From: Chryseobacterium sp. R2A-55
GTDB lineage: Bacteria; Bacteroidota; Bacteroidia; Flavobacteriales; Weeksellaceae
DNA length: 64,000 bases
Direction: 5' to 3'
Assembly (NCBI RefSeq): GCF_021401085.1
Contig: NZ_JACBFP010000003.1
Coordinates: forward strand, 124,001-188,000
Each line of letters starts with the position of its first letter. Position 1 is the first letter of the stretch. Positions 9,002 through 16,142 of this stretch are shown piece after piece. A model generated the notes under the pieces. It worked only from the letters and a program-made list of their open reading frames with translations. It was not told the DNA's origin and did not search any database. The translations under genes and the position numbers were made by a program.

Positions 9002-9100
9002 ATGGAGAAATCTGTTTGGCAACAGCTGAGAGAAACCCGGATTCAGCAGCTGTTTGGGCATAGTCTTAAAAACCAACATTCAAAAAATCAAAGATCATGA
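9002..9100 (+). CDS. Possible 32-residue leader ORF coupled to the MgtC-family gene
   Basis: ATG at 9002 opens 32 codons (start MEKSVWQQLRETRIQQLF) ending with TGA at 9098-9100, which overlaps the ATG of the MgtC-family gene in the form ATGA. Such overlap usually means translational coupling. Inside the ORF lie an inverted repeat (9021-9028 with 9047-9054) and a direct repeat (CTGTTTGGCA at 9012 and CTGTTTGGGCA at 9050). mgtC in Salmonella has regulatory leader ORFs, but this peptide shows no resemblance I can claim to them. It could equally be a chance ORF; no promoter box was found in front. Confidence 0.3.
   Translation: MEKSVWQQLRETRIQQLFGHSLKNQHSKNQRS
9021..9054. repeat. Inverted repeat in the mgtC leader
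   Basis: AACAGCTG (9021-9028) is the exact reverse complement of CAGCTGTT (9047-9054), with 18 nt between. Each arm also contains the palindrome CAGCTG. It lacks a T run, so it is not a standard terminator; an operator or an RNA hairpin controlling the downstream start is possible. Confidence 0.55.
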
Positions 9101-9756
9101 ACTATCTACAGGATTTGTTTTCATTATTCCGGTACCGAGATTTATTATTGATACTGGTAGCCATTGCAGTGGGAATGTCCATAGGAATGGAGCGCGAATA
9201 CCACAACAAAACCGCCGGATTGCGCACCATCATGCTGGTGTGTGTGGGATCCTGCATTTTCACCATGCTTTCTACCAGAATCGGCACAGAAAGTCCGGAT
9301 CGGATTGCCGCCAATGTCATCACAGGAATCGGTTTTTTGGGAGCCGGTGTGATTTTTAAAGACGAAAATAAAATCAATGGTTTGACGACTGCCTGCACGA
9401 TTTGGGTGACAGCGGCACTGGGAATGGCAATTGGCTCTACCCATATTTTTCTGGCAGTCTTCGGAGCAGCGGTGGTGCTTTTGGTTTTGTGGGGCCTGCT
9501 CTATGTGGAAAGATGGATTGACCGGATCAATAAGACCATTGAATATAAAATCACCACCAATTTCGAGGAAGGGAAAATGGATGGTTTCAAAAGTCTCTTT
9601 AGAGAAAACGATCTGAAATCTTCCATAGTTTTTCAGTCCAAAACCCCTGAAAGGATCACCACATACTGGAAATTATCGGGCAAAAAAAAGGATCATAAAA
9701 GACTGAAAGATTTACTTTTTTCCCATGCAGATATTCTGCAGATTGATATAGTTTAA
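9097..9756 (+). CDS. MgtC/SapB family membrane protein
   Basis: 219 residues with an N-terminal membrane domain of four to five helices (residues about 15-145) and a soluble C-terminal domain. The MgtC signature is clear: GMSIGMEREYHNKTAGLRTIMLV at residues 26-48 (in two parts), then VITGIGFLGAGVIFKD and GLTTACTIWVTAALGMAIG. In Salmonella and Mycobacterium, MgtC helps growth at low Mg2+ and inhibits F-type ATP synthase; in other bacteria the role is less clear. The ATG overlaps the stop of a possible 32-codon leader ORF. A terminator follows about 95 bp downstream. Confidence 0.92.
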   Translation: MNYLQDLFSLFRYRDLLLILVAIAVGMSIGMEREYHNKTAGLRTIMLVCVGSCIFTMLSTRIGTESPDRIAANVITGIGFLGAGVIFKDENKINGLTTACTIWVTAALGMAIGSTHIFLAVFGAAVVLLVLWGLLYVERWIDRINKTIEYKITTNFEEGKMDGFKSLFRENDLKSSIVFQSKTPERITTYWKLSGKKKDHKRLKDLLFSHADILQIDIV

Positions 9757-9849
9757 CTCATCCTGAGCTAAAAAATACTGAATGATAATAGCTGCATCGT
9801 TTTTTGTGAGGGATTTTGTCTTGTGAAATCAGTCTGTTTGAATCTTTTT

Positions 9850-9872
9850 GACCGCTGAAACGGTCTTTTTTT
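9850..9872 (+). terminator. Rho-independent terminator after the MgtC-family gene
   Basis: GACCG (9850-9854), loop CTGAAA, CGGTC (9861-9865), then seven T. Confidence 0.8.
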
Positions 9873-9897
9873 ATGTCTGAATTACCGGTGAAACAAC

Positions 9898-9905
9898 TAT
9901 ATTTG
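9898..9905 (+). promoter_or_regulatory. -7 box TATATTTG before the symporter gene
   Basis: Exact TAnnTTTG match ending 23 nt before the ATG at 9929; no clear TTG partner. Confidence 0.5.
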
Positions 9906-9928
9906 TCGGTATTTTAAAATTTCAAACT

Positions 9929-11365
9929 ATGAATCCGATTCTGTTGTTGTTCATCATCATCGCCTATTTTGCACTTTTACTTTGGGTTGCGTACCGCACC
10001 GGAAAAGGAAGTAACAACGACAGCTTTTTCATCGGAAACCGGAAATCCAACTGGATGCTGGTTGCGTTTGGGATGATCGGGACCTCGCTTTCGGGCGTGA
10101 CTTTCGTTTCGGTTCCCGGTGCAGTGGGTCAGGATGCTTTTCACTACCTGCAGATTACCATTGGATATTTAATCGGTTACATCATCATCGCCTATGTTCT
10201 ATTGCCGCTTTATTACCGGCTGCAACTCACCTCTATTTACGGGTATCTTCAACACCGAATGGGTCAGCTTTCCTACAAATCCGGCGCGTGGATTTTCATT
10301 GTTTCGAGATTAGTGGGAGCAACAGCGAGGCTTTATCTGGTGGTGAATATCCTACAAATCGCGATTCTGGACAGTTTGGGAGTTCCGTTTATTGTGACCA
10401 CACTGGTCATCCTATTAATGATTATTCTTTACACCTACGAAGGCGGCGTGAAAACGATTGTCTGGACCGATACTTTGCAGACGAGCTGCATGCTTCTGGG
10501 ACTGATCATCTGTTCCGGATATATGCTGAATCACCTGAATCTGGGATTTTTTGAGAGTTTGCAGCAAATGAACAAACTCGGCTACACCGAAGTTTTCAAC
10601 ACGGATCACAATTCCAAAGCATTTTTCTTCAAACAGATTTTGGCGGGCGCCTTCATCACCATTACGATGACGGGAATAGACCAGGAAATGATGCAGAAAT
10701 CGCTTTCCGTAACCAAATTGAAAGACTCCCAAAAAAATATGGTGACCCTCGGATTTATCTTAGTGGGTGTCATTTCGCTCTTCCTTTTTATGGGCGGATT
10801 GCTGCATCTGTACGGACAAACCGAACATGTGACCAGTTCCGGCGACCAGCTTTTTCCGGATATTGCACTGAACCACATGCCGCCGTTTATTTCCATCATT
10901 TTCATCATCGCACTGATTTCGGCACTTTTCCCTTCTGCAGACGGCGCGATGACGGCTTTAACCTCCTCACTGTGCATTGATATTTTTGGTTTAAAGGAAA
11001 AAAACACCGATAATCAATCCAAAGAAAAATTCAGAAAAAGAGTCCATTTGATTGTTGCCGCAGCATTTTTAGCGATGGTGATTCTGTTTAAAATCATCAA
11101 CGACAATTCCATGATCGGTCTGATTCTGAAATTGGCGGGATTCACTTATGGCCCGCTTCTCGGCTTGTTCGCATTCGGAATCTTCACCAAATACCAGGTA
11201 AAAGACAAACTCGTTCCGTATGTCTGCATCGCCGCACCGCTGATTTCCTTCTTCCTGGACAAATACCAGGAAAACTTCTTCGGTGAATTCAAGATTGGTT
11301 TAGAATTATTGATTATCAATGGGTTGTTGACGTTTTTTGGGTTGTGGTTGATCAGGAGGAAATAA
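9929..11365 (+). CDS. Sodium:solute symporter (SSS family)
   Basis: 478 residues, very hydrophobic, with about 13 predicted transmembrane helices, the normal size for the SSS (SLC5-like, LeuT-fold) family. The start is typical: residues 20-50 contain YRTGKGSNNDSFFIGNRK, followed by GMIGTSLSGVTFVSVPGAVG, which carries the unwound first helix that contributes to Na+ and substrate binding. The substrate (sugar, amino acid or organic acid) cannot be set from sequence. It has its own -7 box and is followed by a possible small ORF and a terminator 180 bp further on. Confidence 0.93.
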   Translation: MNPILLLFIIIAYFALLLWVAYRTGKGSNNDSFFIGNRKSNWMLVAFGMIGTSLSGVTFVSVPGAVGQDAFHYLQITIGYLIGYIIIAYVLLPLYYRLQLTSIYGYLQHRMGQLSYKSGAWIFIVSRLVGATARLYLVVNILQIAILDSLGVPFIVTTLVILLMIILYTYEGGVKTIVWTDTLQTSCMLLGLIICSGYMLNHLNLGFFESLQQMNKLGYTEVFNTDHNSKAFFFKQILAGAFITITMTGIDQEMMQKSLSVTKLKDSQKNMVTLGFILVGVISLFLFMGGLLHLYGQTEHVTSSGDQLFPDIALNHMPPFISIIFIIALISALFPSADGAMTALTSSLCIDIFGLKEKNTDNQSKEKFRKRVHLIVAAAFLAMVILFKIINDNSMIGLILKLAGFTYGPLLGLFAFGIFTKYQVKDKLVPYVCIAAPLISFFLDKYQENFFGEFKIGLELLIINGLLTFFGLWLIRRK

Positions 11366-11373
11366 ATAATCTG

Positions 11374-11469
11374 ATGAACAGAATTCCTGGGAAAACCCAA
11401 CCTGATTATATCCGGGAAAAGTCAGTAAAATATCAGGAGAATTCAGATTTCGACCGGGGCTCAAGGTAA
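11374..11469 (+). CDS. Possible small ORF, 31 residues, unknown
   Basis: ATG at 11374, 8 bp after the symporter stop, opens 31 codons ending TAA at 11467-11469. The peptide is hydrophilic and charged (begins MNRIPGKTQPDYIREK) with no signal or membrane segment. Position right behind the symporter and A-rich upstream bases allow translation, but such a length can occur by chance and I recognise no family. Kept only as a candidate. Confidence 0.2.
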   Translation: MNRIPGKTQPDYIREKSVKYQENSDFDRGSR

Positions 11470-11547
11470 TTTAGTGATGCACCCAATCGCAAAATATGTA
11501 TTTACGAAATCCAATTATAGATCAATCTCCATTAAATTTTGATTACT

Positions 11548-11574
11548 AATCCTGCCAAAACCGCAGGATTTTTC
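11548..11574 (+). terminator. Rho-independent terminator upstream of the transketolase genes
   Basis: AATCCTGC (11548-11555) pairs perfectly with GCAGGATT (11563-11570), loop CAAAACC, then TTT. It ends transcription from the symporter side. Confidence 0.82.
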
Positions 11575-11627
11575 ATTTCCCAAACCCACTGATTTTTTGT
11601 AAATTCGCCATCAAATAAATCTAAACA

Positions 11628-12479
11628 ATGAGCAAATCTATTGAAGAGCTGAAAACTCTTGCAACACAGATTAGAAGAGACATCCTGAGAATGGTGAATG
11701 CCGTGAATTCCGGCCATCCCGGCGGAAGTTTGGGCTGCACCGAATTCTTCATGGCACTCTATGGAAAGGTAATGAACTACAAACTTCCGTTCACCATGGA
11801 GGGCAGAAACGAAGACCTGTTCTTCCTTTCAAACGGGCATATTTCACCCGTGTTCTACTCCACTTTGGCGAGGTTCGGATTTTTCCCGGTGGATGAATTG
11901 CGCACCTTCAGAAAACTGGATTCCAGATTACAGGGACACCCCACCACGCACGAAGGACTTCCCGGAGTTCGCGTGGCTTCAGGTTCGCTTGGACAGGGAC
12001 TTTCTGTAGCAATCGGTGCCGCTTTAGGTAAAAAACTGGATGGAGACAAAAGTCTGGTGTACACCCTTCATGGCGATGGCGAATTGCAGGAAGGCCAGAT
12101 CTGGGAAGCACTGATGTTTGCCGCCGCAAAAAAAGTGGATAATATCATTTCAACCATCGATGCGAATAACAGACAAATAGACGGCGATGTAGAAGATGTT
12201 TTGAGCTTAGGAAATCTGCACGCAAAACTGGAAGCATTCGGCTGGACCGTTCTGAACGAGAAAAACGGAAACGATTTGGAAGCCGTGATCGGAATTTTGG
12301 AAAAAGCAAAAACCGAAACCGGAAAAGGAAAACCCGTAGCCATCATCCTGAATACCGAAATGGGATTTGGAGTGGATTACATGATGGGAACCCACGCATG
12401 GCACGGAAAAGCACCGAATGACGAGCAACTGGAAACAGCTTTTAAACAGCTTTATTTGGAAGCACCGGCGGATTATTAA
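11628..12479 (+). CDS. Transketolase, N-terminal (TPP-binding) subunit
   Basis: 283 residues equal to the first domain of transketolase. Thiamine diphosphate binding is seen in GDGELQEGQIWEALMFAA (about residues 147-164) followed by the ID-NN segment STIDANNRQIDG. The N-terminal motif NSGHPGGSLGCTEF is characteristic. The partner subunit is encoded 99 bp downstream. Together they move two-carbon units in the non-oxidative pentose phosphate pathway. Transketolase split into two genes is common in Bacteroidota, archaea and some Firmicutes, so the split is normal and not a frameshift. A TAAATTCG box (one mismatch) sits at 11600-11607. Confidence 0.95.
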   Translation: MSKSIEELKTLATQIRRDILRMVNAVNSGHPGGSLGCTEFFMALYGKVMNYKLPFTMEGRNEDLFFLSNGHISPVFYSTLARFGFFPVDELRTFRKLDSRLQGHPTTHEGLPGVRVASGSLGQGLSVAIGAALGKKLDGDKSLVYTLHGDGELQEGQIWEALMFAAAKKVDNIISTIDANNRQIDGDVEDVLSLGNLHAKLEAFGWTVLNEKNGNDLEAVIGILEKAKTETGKGKPVAIILNTEMGFGVDYMMGTHAWHGKAPNDEQLETAFKQLYLEAPADY

Positions 12480-12505
12480 GCCCCTAAATCCCCAAAAGGG
12501 ACTTC
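12480..12505 (+). repeat. Short intergenic hairpin repeat
   Basis: Right after the stop, CCCCTAAATCCCCAAAAGGG can fold as CCC-AAAA-GGG. Very similar C-rich/G-rich stretches recur between genes in flavobacterial genomes as I know them; copy number here is not testable from one window. Confidence 0.35.
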
Positions 12506-12535
12506 AAAAAAACATCAACAAAAAATCTAAGGTTA

Positions 12536-12547
12536 CGGTGATCACCG
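12536..12547. promoter_or_regulatory. Perfect 12-bp palindrome between the transketolase genes
   Basis: CGGTGATCACCG is its own reverse complement and lies 31 bp before the second transketolase ATG. It could bind a dimeric regulator, but no copy or regulator is identified in the window. Confidence 0.3.
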
Positions 12548-12578
12548 AAAGCAGATTGCCGGAAACCGAAAGCAAAAA

Positions 12579-13526
12579 ATGAAATATACCTATACTGAAA
12601 AGAAAGACACCAGAAGCGGTTTCGGAGCGGGACTTGCAGAACTGGCAGATAAAAATCCGAATGTGGTCGCCCTCTGTGCAGACCTGATTGGTTCGCTAAA
12701 AATGGAAAAATTCATCGAGAAAGCACCGGAAAGATTTTTCCAGGTGGGAATCGCTGAAGCCAACATGATGGGAATTGCAGCAGGATTGACCATCAACGGG
12801 AAAATCCCCTTCACCGGCACTTTCGCCAACTTCTCTACTTCCAGGGTTTATGACCAGATCAGACAATCCATCGCCTATTCAGGAAAAAATGTGAAAATTT
12901 GTGCCTCCCATGCCGGATTGACTTTGGGTGAAGACGGCGCAACGCACCAAACTTTAGAAGACATCGGAATGATGAAAATGCTTCCGGGAATGGTGGTGAT
13001 CAATCCTTGTGATTACAACCAGACCAAAGCGGCAACACTGGCCATTGCAGATTATGAAGGTCCGGTTTATTTAAGGTTTGGAAGACCCACAGTTCCTGTC
13101 TTCATGCCGGAAGATATGCCTTTTGAAATCGGAAAAGGAATCTTACTTCAGGAGGGAAAAGACGTGACGATCGTAGCAACCGGACATTTGGTTTGGGAAT
13201 CGTTGGTGGCAGCTGATGAACTGGAAAAAGAGGGAATCTCCTGCGAAGTCATCAACATTCACACCATCAAACCTTTAGATGAAGAAATCATCTTGAAATC
13301 TGTAGAGAAAACCGGAAGAATTGTGACTGCTGAAGAACACAATTTTCTGGGCGGATTAGGTGAATCAGTTGCCGGAATGCTTTCACGAAGAAGACCGACC
13401 ATCCAGGAATTTGTAGCAGTGAATGATACTTTCGGGGAATCGGCAACACCCGCAGAACTGATGAAGAAATACCAAATTGATGCTGCGGCGGTGAAAGAGG
13501 CCGTGAAGAGAATTTTGGTGAGATAA
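12579..13526 (+). CDS. Transketolase, C-terminal subunit
   Basis: 315 residues covering the pyrimidine-binding and C-terminal domains of transketolase. The glutamate that activates TPP is in VGIAEANMMGIAAGL (about residues 65-79), followed by FTGTFANFS and the conserved GLTLGEDGATHQTLEDI. The C-terminal Rossmann-like domain starts near residue 190 with GKDVTIVATGHLVWESL. It pairs with the upstream N-terminal subunit to form the active enzyme. The 99-bp gap between the genes contains a short repeat and a palindrome but no terminator, so one transcript is likely. A terminator follows the stop by 26 bp. Confidence 0.95.
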   Translation: MKYTYTEKKDTRSGFGAGLAELADKNPNVVALCADLIGSLKMEKFIEKAPERFFQVGIAEANMMGIAAGLTINGKIPFTGTFANFSTSRVYDQIRQSIAYSGKNVKICASHAGLTLGEDGATHQTLEDIGMMKMLPGMVVINPCDYNQTKAATLAIADYEGPVYLRFGRPTVPVFMPEDMPFEIGKGILLQEGKDVTIVATGHLVWESLVAADELEKEGISCEVINIHTIKPLDEEIILKSVEKTGRIVTAEEHNFLGGLGESVAGMLSRRRPTIQEFVAVNDTFGESATPAELMKKYQIDAAAVKEAVKRILVR

Positions 13527-13552
13527 TCTTCTCAAATAAACGTAAACATATC

Positions 13553-13578
13553 AAAACACGCTATTTGGGCGTGTTTTT
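13553..13578 (+). terminator. Rho-independent terminator after transketolase
   Basis: AAAACACGC (13553-13561), loop TATTTGG, GCGTGTTTT (13569-13577), T run. Confidence 0.85.
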
Positions 13579-13651
13579 GTTTGCATGATGACCTCGGTAT
13601 TATGATAAAGATTTTGTAGCATCTTCGTCTTTTCAAAAAGAGGACTACTCC

Positions 13652-13694
13652 AAAAAAACAAAATCCGCCTCAAAAGATTCTGAAACGGACTTTG
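13652..13694 (-). terminator. Rho-independent terminator after ric
   Basis: On the minus strand CAAAGTCCG pairs with CGGATTTTG (one G-U), followed by seven T (A run at 13652-13658). Confidence 0.75.
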
Positions 13695-13711
13695 AAAAAA
13701 AACAGTGAAAT

Positions 13712-14431
13712 TTAGCTCAATGATTTCTCCAAAAGAATTGCTTTTGGAAAAAGGATATTATTTTCTAGGTGGATGTGTTTGTGGAGATCACGCTCAAACT
13801 CTTCCAGCATTTTGTAAGTGACCTGGTAAGTTCCACATGCATCATCCGGAAACTGATAGCCATTGCTTAGTTCCGATATTTTTTCAAACCGCTCTCCTTC
13901 CACTGCATGTTCGTGCTTCATGGATTCTACAGGGTTTTCAACCGTGCCGAACCGAGGCGATTGCAAAGTTTCATTACTTCTTTCTGCCGCAACCATTTTT
14001 TTGATGAATGGGAAAAGGATCAACTCTTCTTTTTTCATGTGTGCCGCCAATTCCTGAGCACTTTCCAGGAAAAGCTTATGGATTTCAAAAAGTTCCGGAT
14101 GTCTTGCACCATGTACTTTGCAAAGTTTTTCGAGATAAGGAACCAATAGCAGGGATTTTTCTTCCACATATCGGTGATGTGTTTTTTCGATATAATCAGC
14201 CAATAAATCCAGCGGCCAAGAATTAAAATCGATGTCGGATGATGAATTTCTGTTTTGGATTTCCTCCAGATCTTTGTAAATACTTTCTACATCTACATTC
14301 TTCTTTTCGCAAGCTTCCTCGATGGTTCTTCCCCCTTTGCAGCAGAAATCGATATTGTATTTTTTAAAGACTTCTGCGGTTCTGAAATCCTCTGCCACGT
14401 AATCACCAATTGTTTTTTCTTGGGTCAGCAT
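13712..14431 (-). CDS. ric: Iron-sulfur cluster repair di-iron protein (RIC/ScdA/YtfE)
   Basis: 239 residues from the ATG at 14431. An N-terminal ScdA-type domain has TIGDYVAEDFRTAEVFKKY then FCCKGGRTIEEAC with the paired cysteines. The C-terminal hemerythrin-like four-helix bundle carries the His/Glu ligands of a di-iron centre: HHRYVEEK, HPELFEIHK, AAHMKKEELILFPF, MKHEHAVEGE and HKHIHLENNILFPKA. RIC proteins repair Fe-S clusters damaged by nitric oxide or oxidation. A reading from TTG at 14458 is rejected because that codon is inside the TAAATTTG promoter box. The gene is monocistronic with its own terminator. Confidence 0.95.
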   Translation of the reverse strand: MLTQEKTIGDYVAEDFRTAEVFKKYNIDFCCKGGRTIEEACEKKNVDVESIYKDLEEIQNRNSSSDIDFNSWPLDLLADYIEKTHHRYVEEKSLLLVPYLEKLCKVHGARHPELFEIHKLFLESAQELAAHMKKEELILFPFIKKMVAAERSNETLQSPRFGTVENPVESMKHEHAVEGERFEKISELSNGYQFPDDACGTYQVTYKMLEEFERDLHKHIHLENNILFPKAILLEKSLS

Positions 14432-14455
14432 ATTTTCTTGTTTAAAATTATACCG

Positions 14456-14463
14456 CAAATTTA
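14456..14463 (-). promoter_or_regulatory. -7 box TAAATTTG of ric
   Basis: Minus-strand TAAATTTG ends 24 nt before the ric ATG. It rules out the longer TTG-started reading. Confidence 0.6.
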
Positions 14464-14543
14464 AAACTATTTTTTAAATAGGACAAATTTATCTTAATTA
14501 AATTAAAGAAAATATTCATAGGTCTAAATTGATGCAAAATTCA

Positions 14544-14551
14544 TAGTTTTG
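14544..14551 (+). promoter_or_regulatory. -7 box TAGTTTTG before the DUF1801 gene
   Basis: TAnnTTTG match ending 24 nt before the ATG at 14576. Back to back with the ric promoter in a divergent intergenic region of 144 bp. Confidence 0.5.
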
Positions 14552-14575
14552 TTTTAAAGTAAAATAAAAAAAACG

Positions 14576-15037
14576 ATGCAGATTCCCGCAGAAACAGTAG
14601 AAGAATACCTGGAAAAAGTCCCCGAGGAAAGAAAAGACGCCTTCAAAAAATTATTTGAAACCATTTCTGAAAACCTGCCAAAAGGGTTTGAAACCCAAAT
14701 CAGCTACGGAATGATTGGCTGGTGCGTTCCGCTGAAGAGTTTTCCTGCAGGATATCACTGTTCGCCGGGAACGCCGCTTCCATTCCTAAATCTGGCTTCT
14801 CAGAAAAATTTCATCGCGCTGTATCACATGGGAATTTACTCCAATCCAGAATTACTGGAATGGTTTGTTACAGAATATCCGAAATTTTCCAAACGAAAAC
14901 TGGATATGGGAAAATCTTGTATCCGATTCAAAAAACCAGATGAAATCCCGTTTGAGCTGATTGCGGAACTGTGTAAGAAAATGACGCCCAATCACTGGAT
15001 CGAAATCTATGAAAGCATGCTGAATAGAGACAAATAA
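14576..15037 (+). CDS. DUF1801 (YdhG-like) domain protein
   Basis: 153 residues matching the small DUF1801/YdhG fold, related to the iron-chaperone frataxin-like fold. Family landmarks are VEEYLEKVPEERKDAFKKL at the start, a central ISYGMIGWCVP, and KSCIRFKKPDEIPFELIAEL near the end. Function is not established for the family; no catalytic residues are known. It is cytoplasmic. It sits divergently from ric with separate -7 boxes and converges on the tsaC-dinB-metG group, ending 21 bp before the tsaC stop. Confidence 0.85.
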   Translation: MQIPAETVEEYLEKVPEERKDAFKKLFETISENLPKGFETQISYGMIGWCVPLKSFPAGYHCSPGTPLPFLNLASQKNFIALYHMGIYSNPELLEWFVTEYPKFSKRKLDMGKSCIRFKKPDEIPFELIAELCKKMTPNHWIEIYESMLNRDK

Positions 15038-15058
15038 TGGAAATATCTCTATTTAAAA

Positions 15059-15607
15059 TTACTCGCGGATTACCTTAATCCTTCCGTCATTCCAAACTCT
15101 GATAATCGACGAACCGGAAAATTCTGAAACCTTTTCCAGATTTTCTTCTACGACAAAATCAACAGCATCAACAATTTCTTTGGAAATATCTGAAAATTTC
15201 ATCGGCGATTTCTCCCCGCTGAAATTAGCTGAAGTGGAAACCAAAGGCTTGTTGAGTTTTGAAATGAGCTTCTTTAAAAAATCATTTTTTGTCAGCCGAA
15301 TTCCGATGCTGCCATCTTCAGCAAGCAGTTCCTTGGGCAGACTGCGCGGATTATCATAGATCAAAGTCACCGGTTTTTCTGACAAATCCATGATTTCCCA
15401 CGCCATTTCAGGCACATCTACCAAATCCTGCAGCCTTTTTTCGGATTCTACCAAAATGATGAAGGATTTTGATTTTTCCCTTTTTTTGATTTCGAAAATT
15501 TTCTTGATGGCTTCCACATTTGTTGCATCACAGCCGATTCCCCAAATGGTATCGGTTGGATAGAGAATGGTTCCGCCAGTTTCTAAAATTTGGATAAGGT
15601 TTTCCAT
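15059..15607 (-). CDS. tsaC: L-threonylcarbamoyladenylate synthase (TsaC/Sua5/YciO family)
   Basis: 182 residues, the single-domain length of TsaC/YrdC proteins. It makes threonylcarbamoyl-AMP from threonine, bicarbonate and ATP for t6A37 on tRNAs. The signature begins TILYPTDTIWGIGCDA, continues with the basic KKREKSKSFIILV, and the SxN motif appears as PLVSTSANFSGE. The TsaD partner in this pathway is encoded at 38.0 kb. It is the last gene of a minus-strand group metG-dinB-tsaC; 7 bp separate it from dinB. A YciO paralogue role cannot be fully excluded, but the KxR...SxN pattern fits TsaC. Confidence 0.92.
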   Translation of the reverse strand: MENLIQILETGGTILYPTDTIWGIGCDATNVEAIKKIFEIKKREKSKSFIILVESEKRLQDLVDVPEMAWEIMDLSEKPVTLIYDNPRSLPKELLAEDGSIGIRLTKNDFLKKLISKLNKPLVSTSANFSGEKSPMKFSDISKEIVDAVDFVVEENLEKVSEFSGSSIIRVWNDGRIKVIRE

Positions 15608-15614
15608 GTTCGTC

Positions 15615-16109
15615 TTAAAAATATCTTTCCCTAATCACGTTCAAATGGTGCAGGTGGTGTCCCACAATTAACTTGCCAATGGTTTCTACCGAGATTTCAT
15701 TTCCGTTTGCAATTCCTTTTTGGGATAATTGTTCTGGATTTAAATTTTCGAAAAAAAGGATAGTGGATTTTCGAACCGCGTCAAACTCATCAATCAAACT
15801 TTGAAGATTTCTTTCATTTGAGCAATAATTTTTCGCATATTCTTCTTCGTCCCAACCTGGGAGTTCAGTGCGGTCCTTTCTTGCAAAAGTCAAAGCGCGA
15901 TAGGCAAAAATCCTTTCTGCATCAATCAGGTGTTGAAGCAGCTCTTTCAAAGTCCACTTTCCTTCTGCATAGGCGAAATTTGACTTTTCTTCAGATATTC
16001 CCTGAAATAATTCCAAGGTTTTTTCACCAGAAATTCTCATGGCTTCCAACCAATTTTCAGAAGGAATGATTTCAAGGTAGGTTTGGATGTATTTTTGAAA
16101 CGCTGTCAT
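15615..16109 (-). CDS. DinB family metal-dependent hydrolase-like protein
   Basis: 164 residues from the ATG at 16109 (MTAFQKYIQTYLEI). It has the DinB/YfiT four-helix-bundle pattern with three putative metal-binding histidines: LLQHLIDAERIFAYR around residue 55 and GHHLHHLNVIRERY at the end. Members include thiol transferases (bacillithiol, mycothiol) and uncharacterised damage-inducible proteins; the substrate is not evident. The TTG at 16133 is an unlikely start. It lies 33 bp after metG and 7 bp before tsaC, so it is probably transcribed with both. Confidence 0.88.
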   Translation of the reverse strand: MTAFQKYIQTYLEIIPSENWLEAMRISGEKTLELFQGISEEKSNFAYAEGKWTLKELLQHLIDAERIFAYRALTFARKDRTELPGWDEEEYAKNYCSNERNLQSLIDEFDAVRKSTILFFENLNPEQLSQKGIANGNEISVETIGKLIVGHHLHHLNVIRERYF

Positions 16110-16142
16110 AGGTTCGGTATTGCTGCAAAACAAATATTTGAT

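Noticed and set aside
11628-13526. Frameshifted transketolase
   Set aside because: The two ORFs have separate starts and a 99-bp gap; split transketolase is normal in Bacteroidota.
14432-14458. TTG start for ric
   Set aside because: The codon is part of the TAAATTTG promoter box; ATG 14431 fits.
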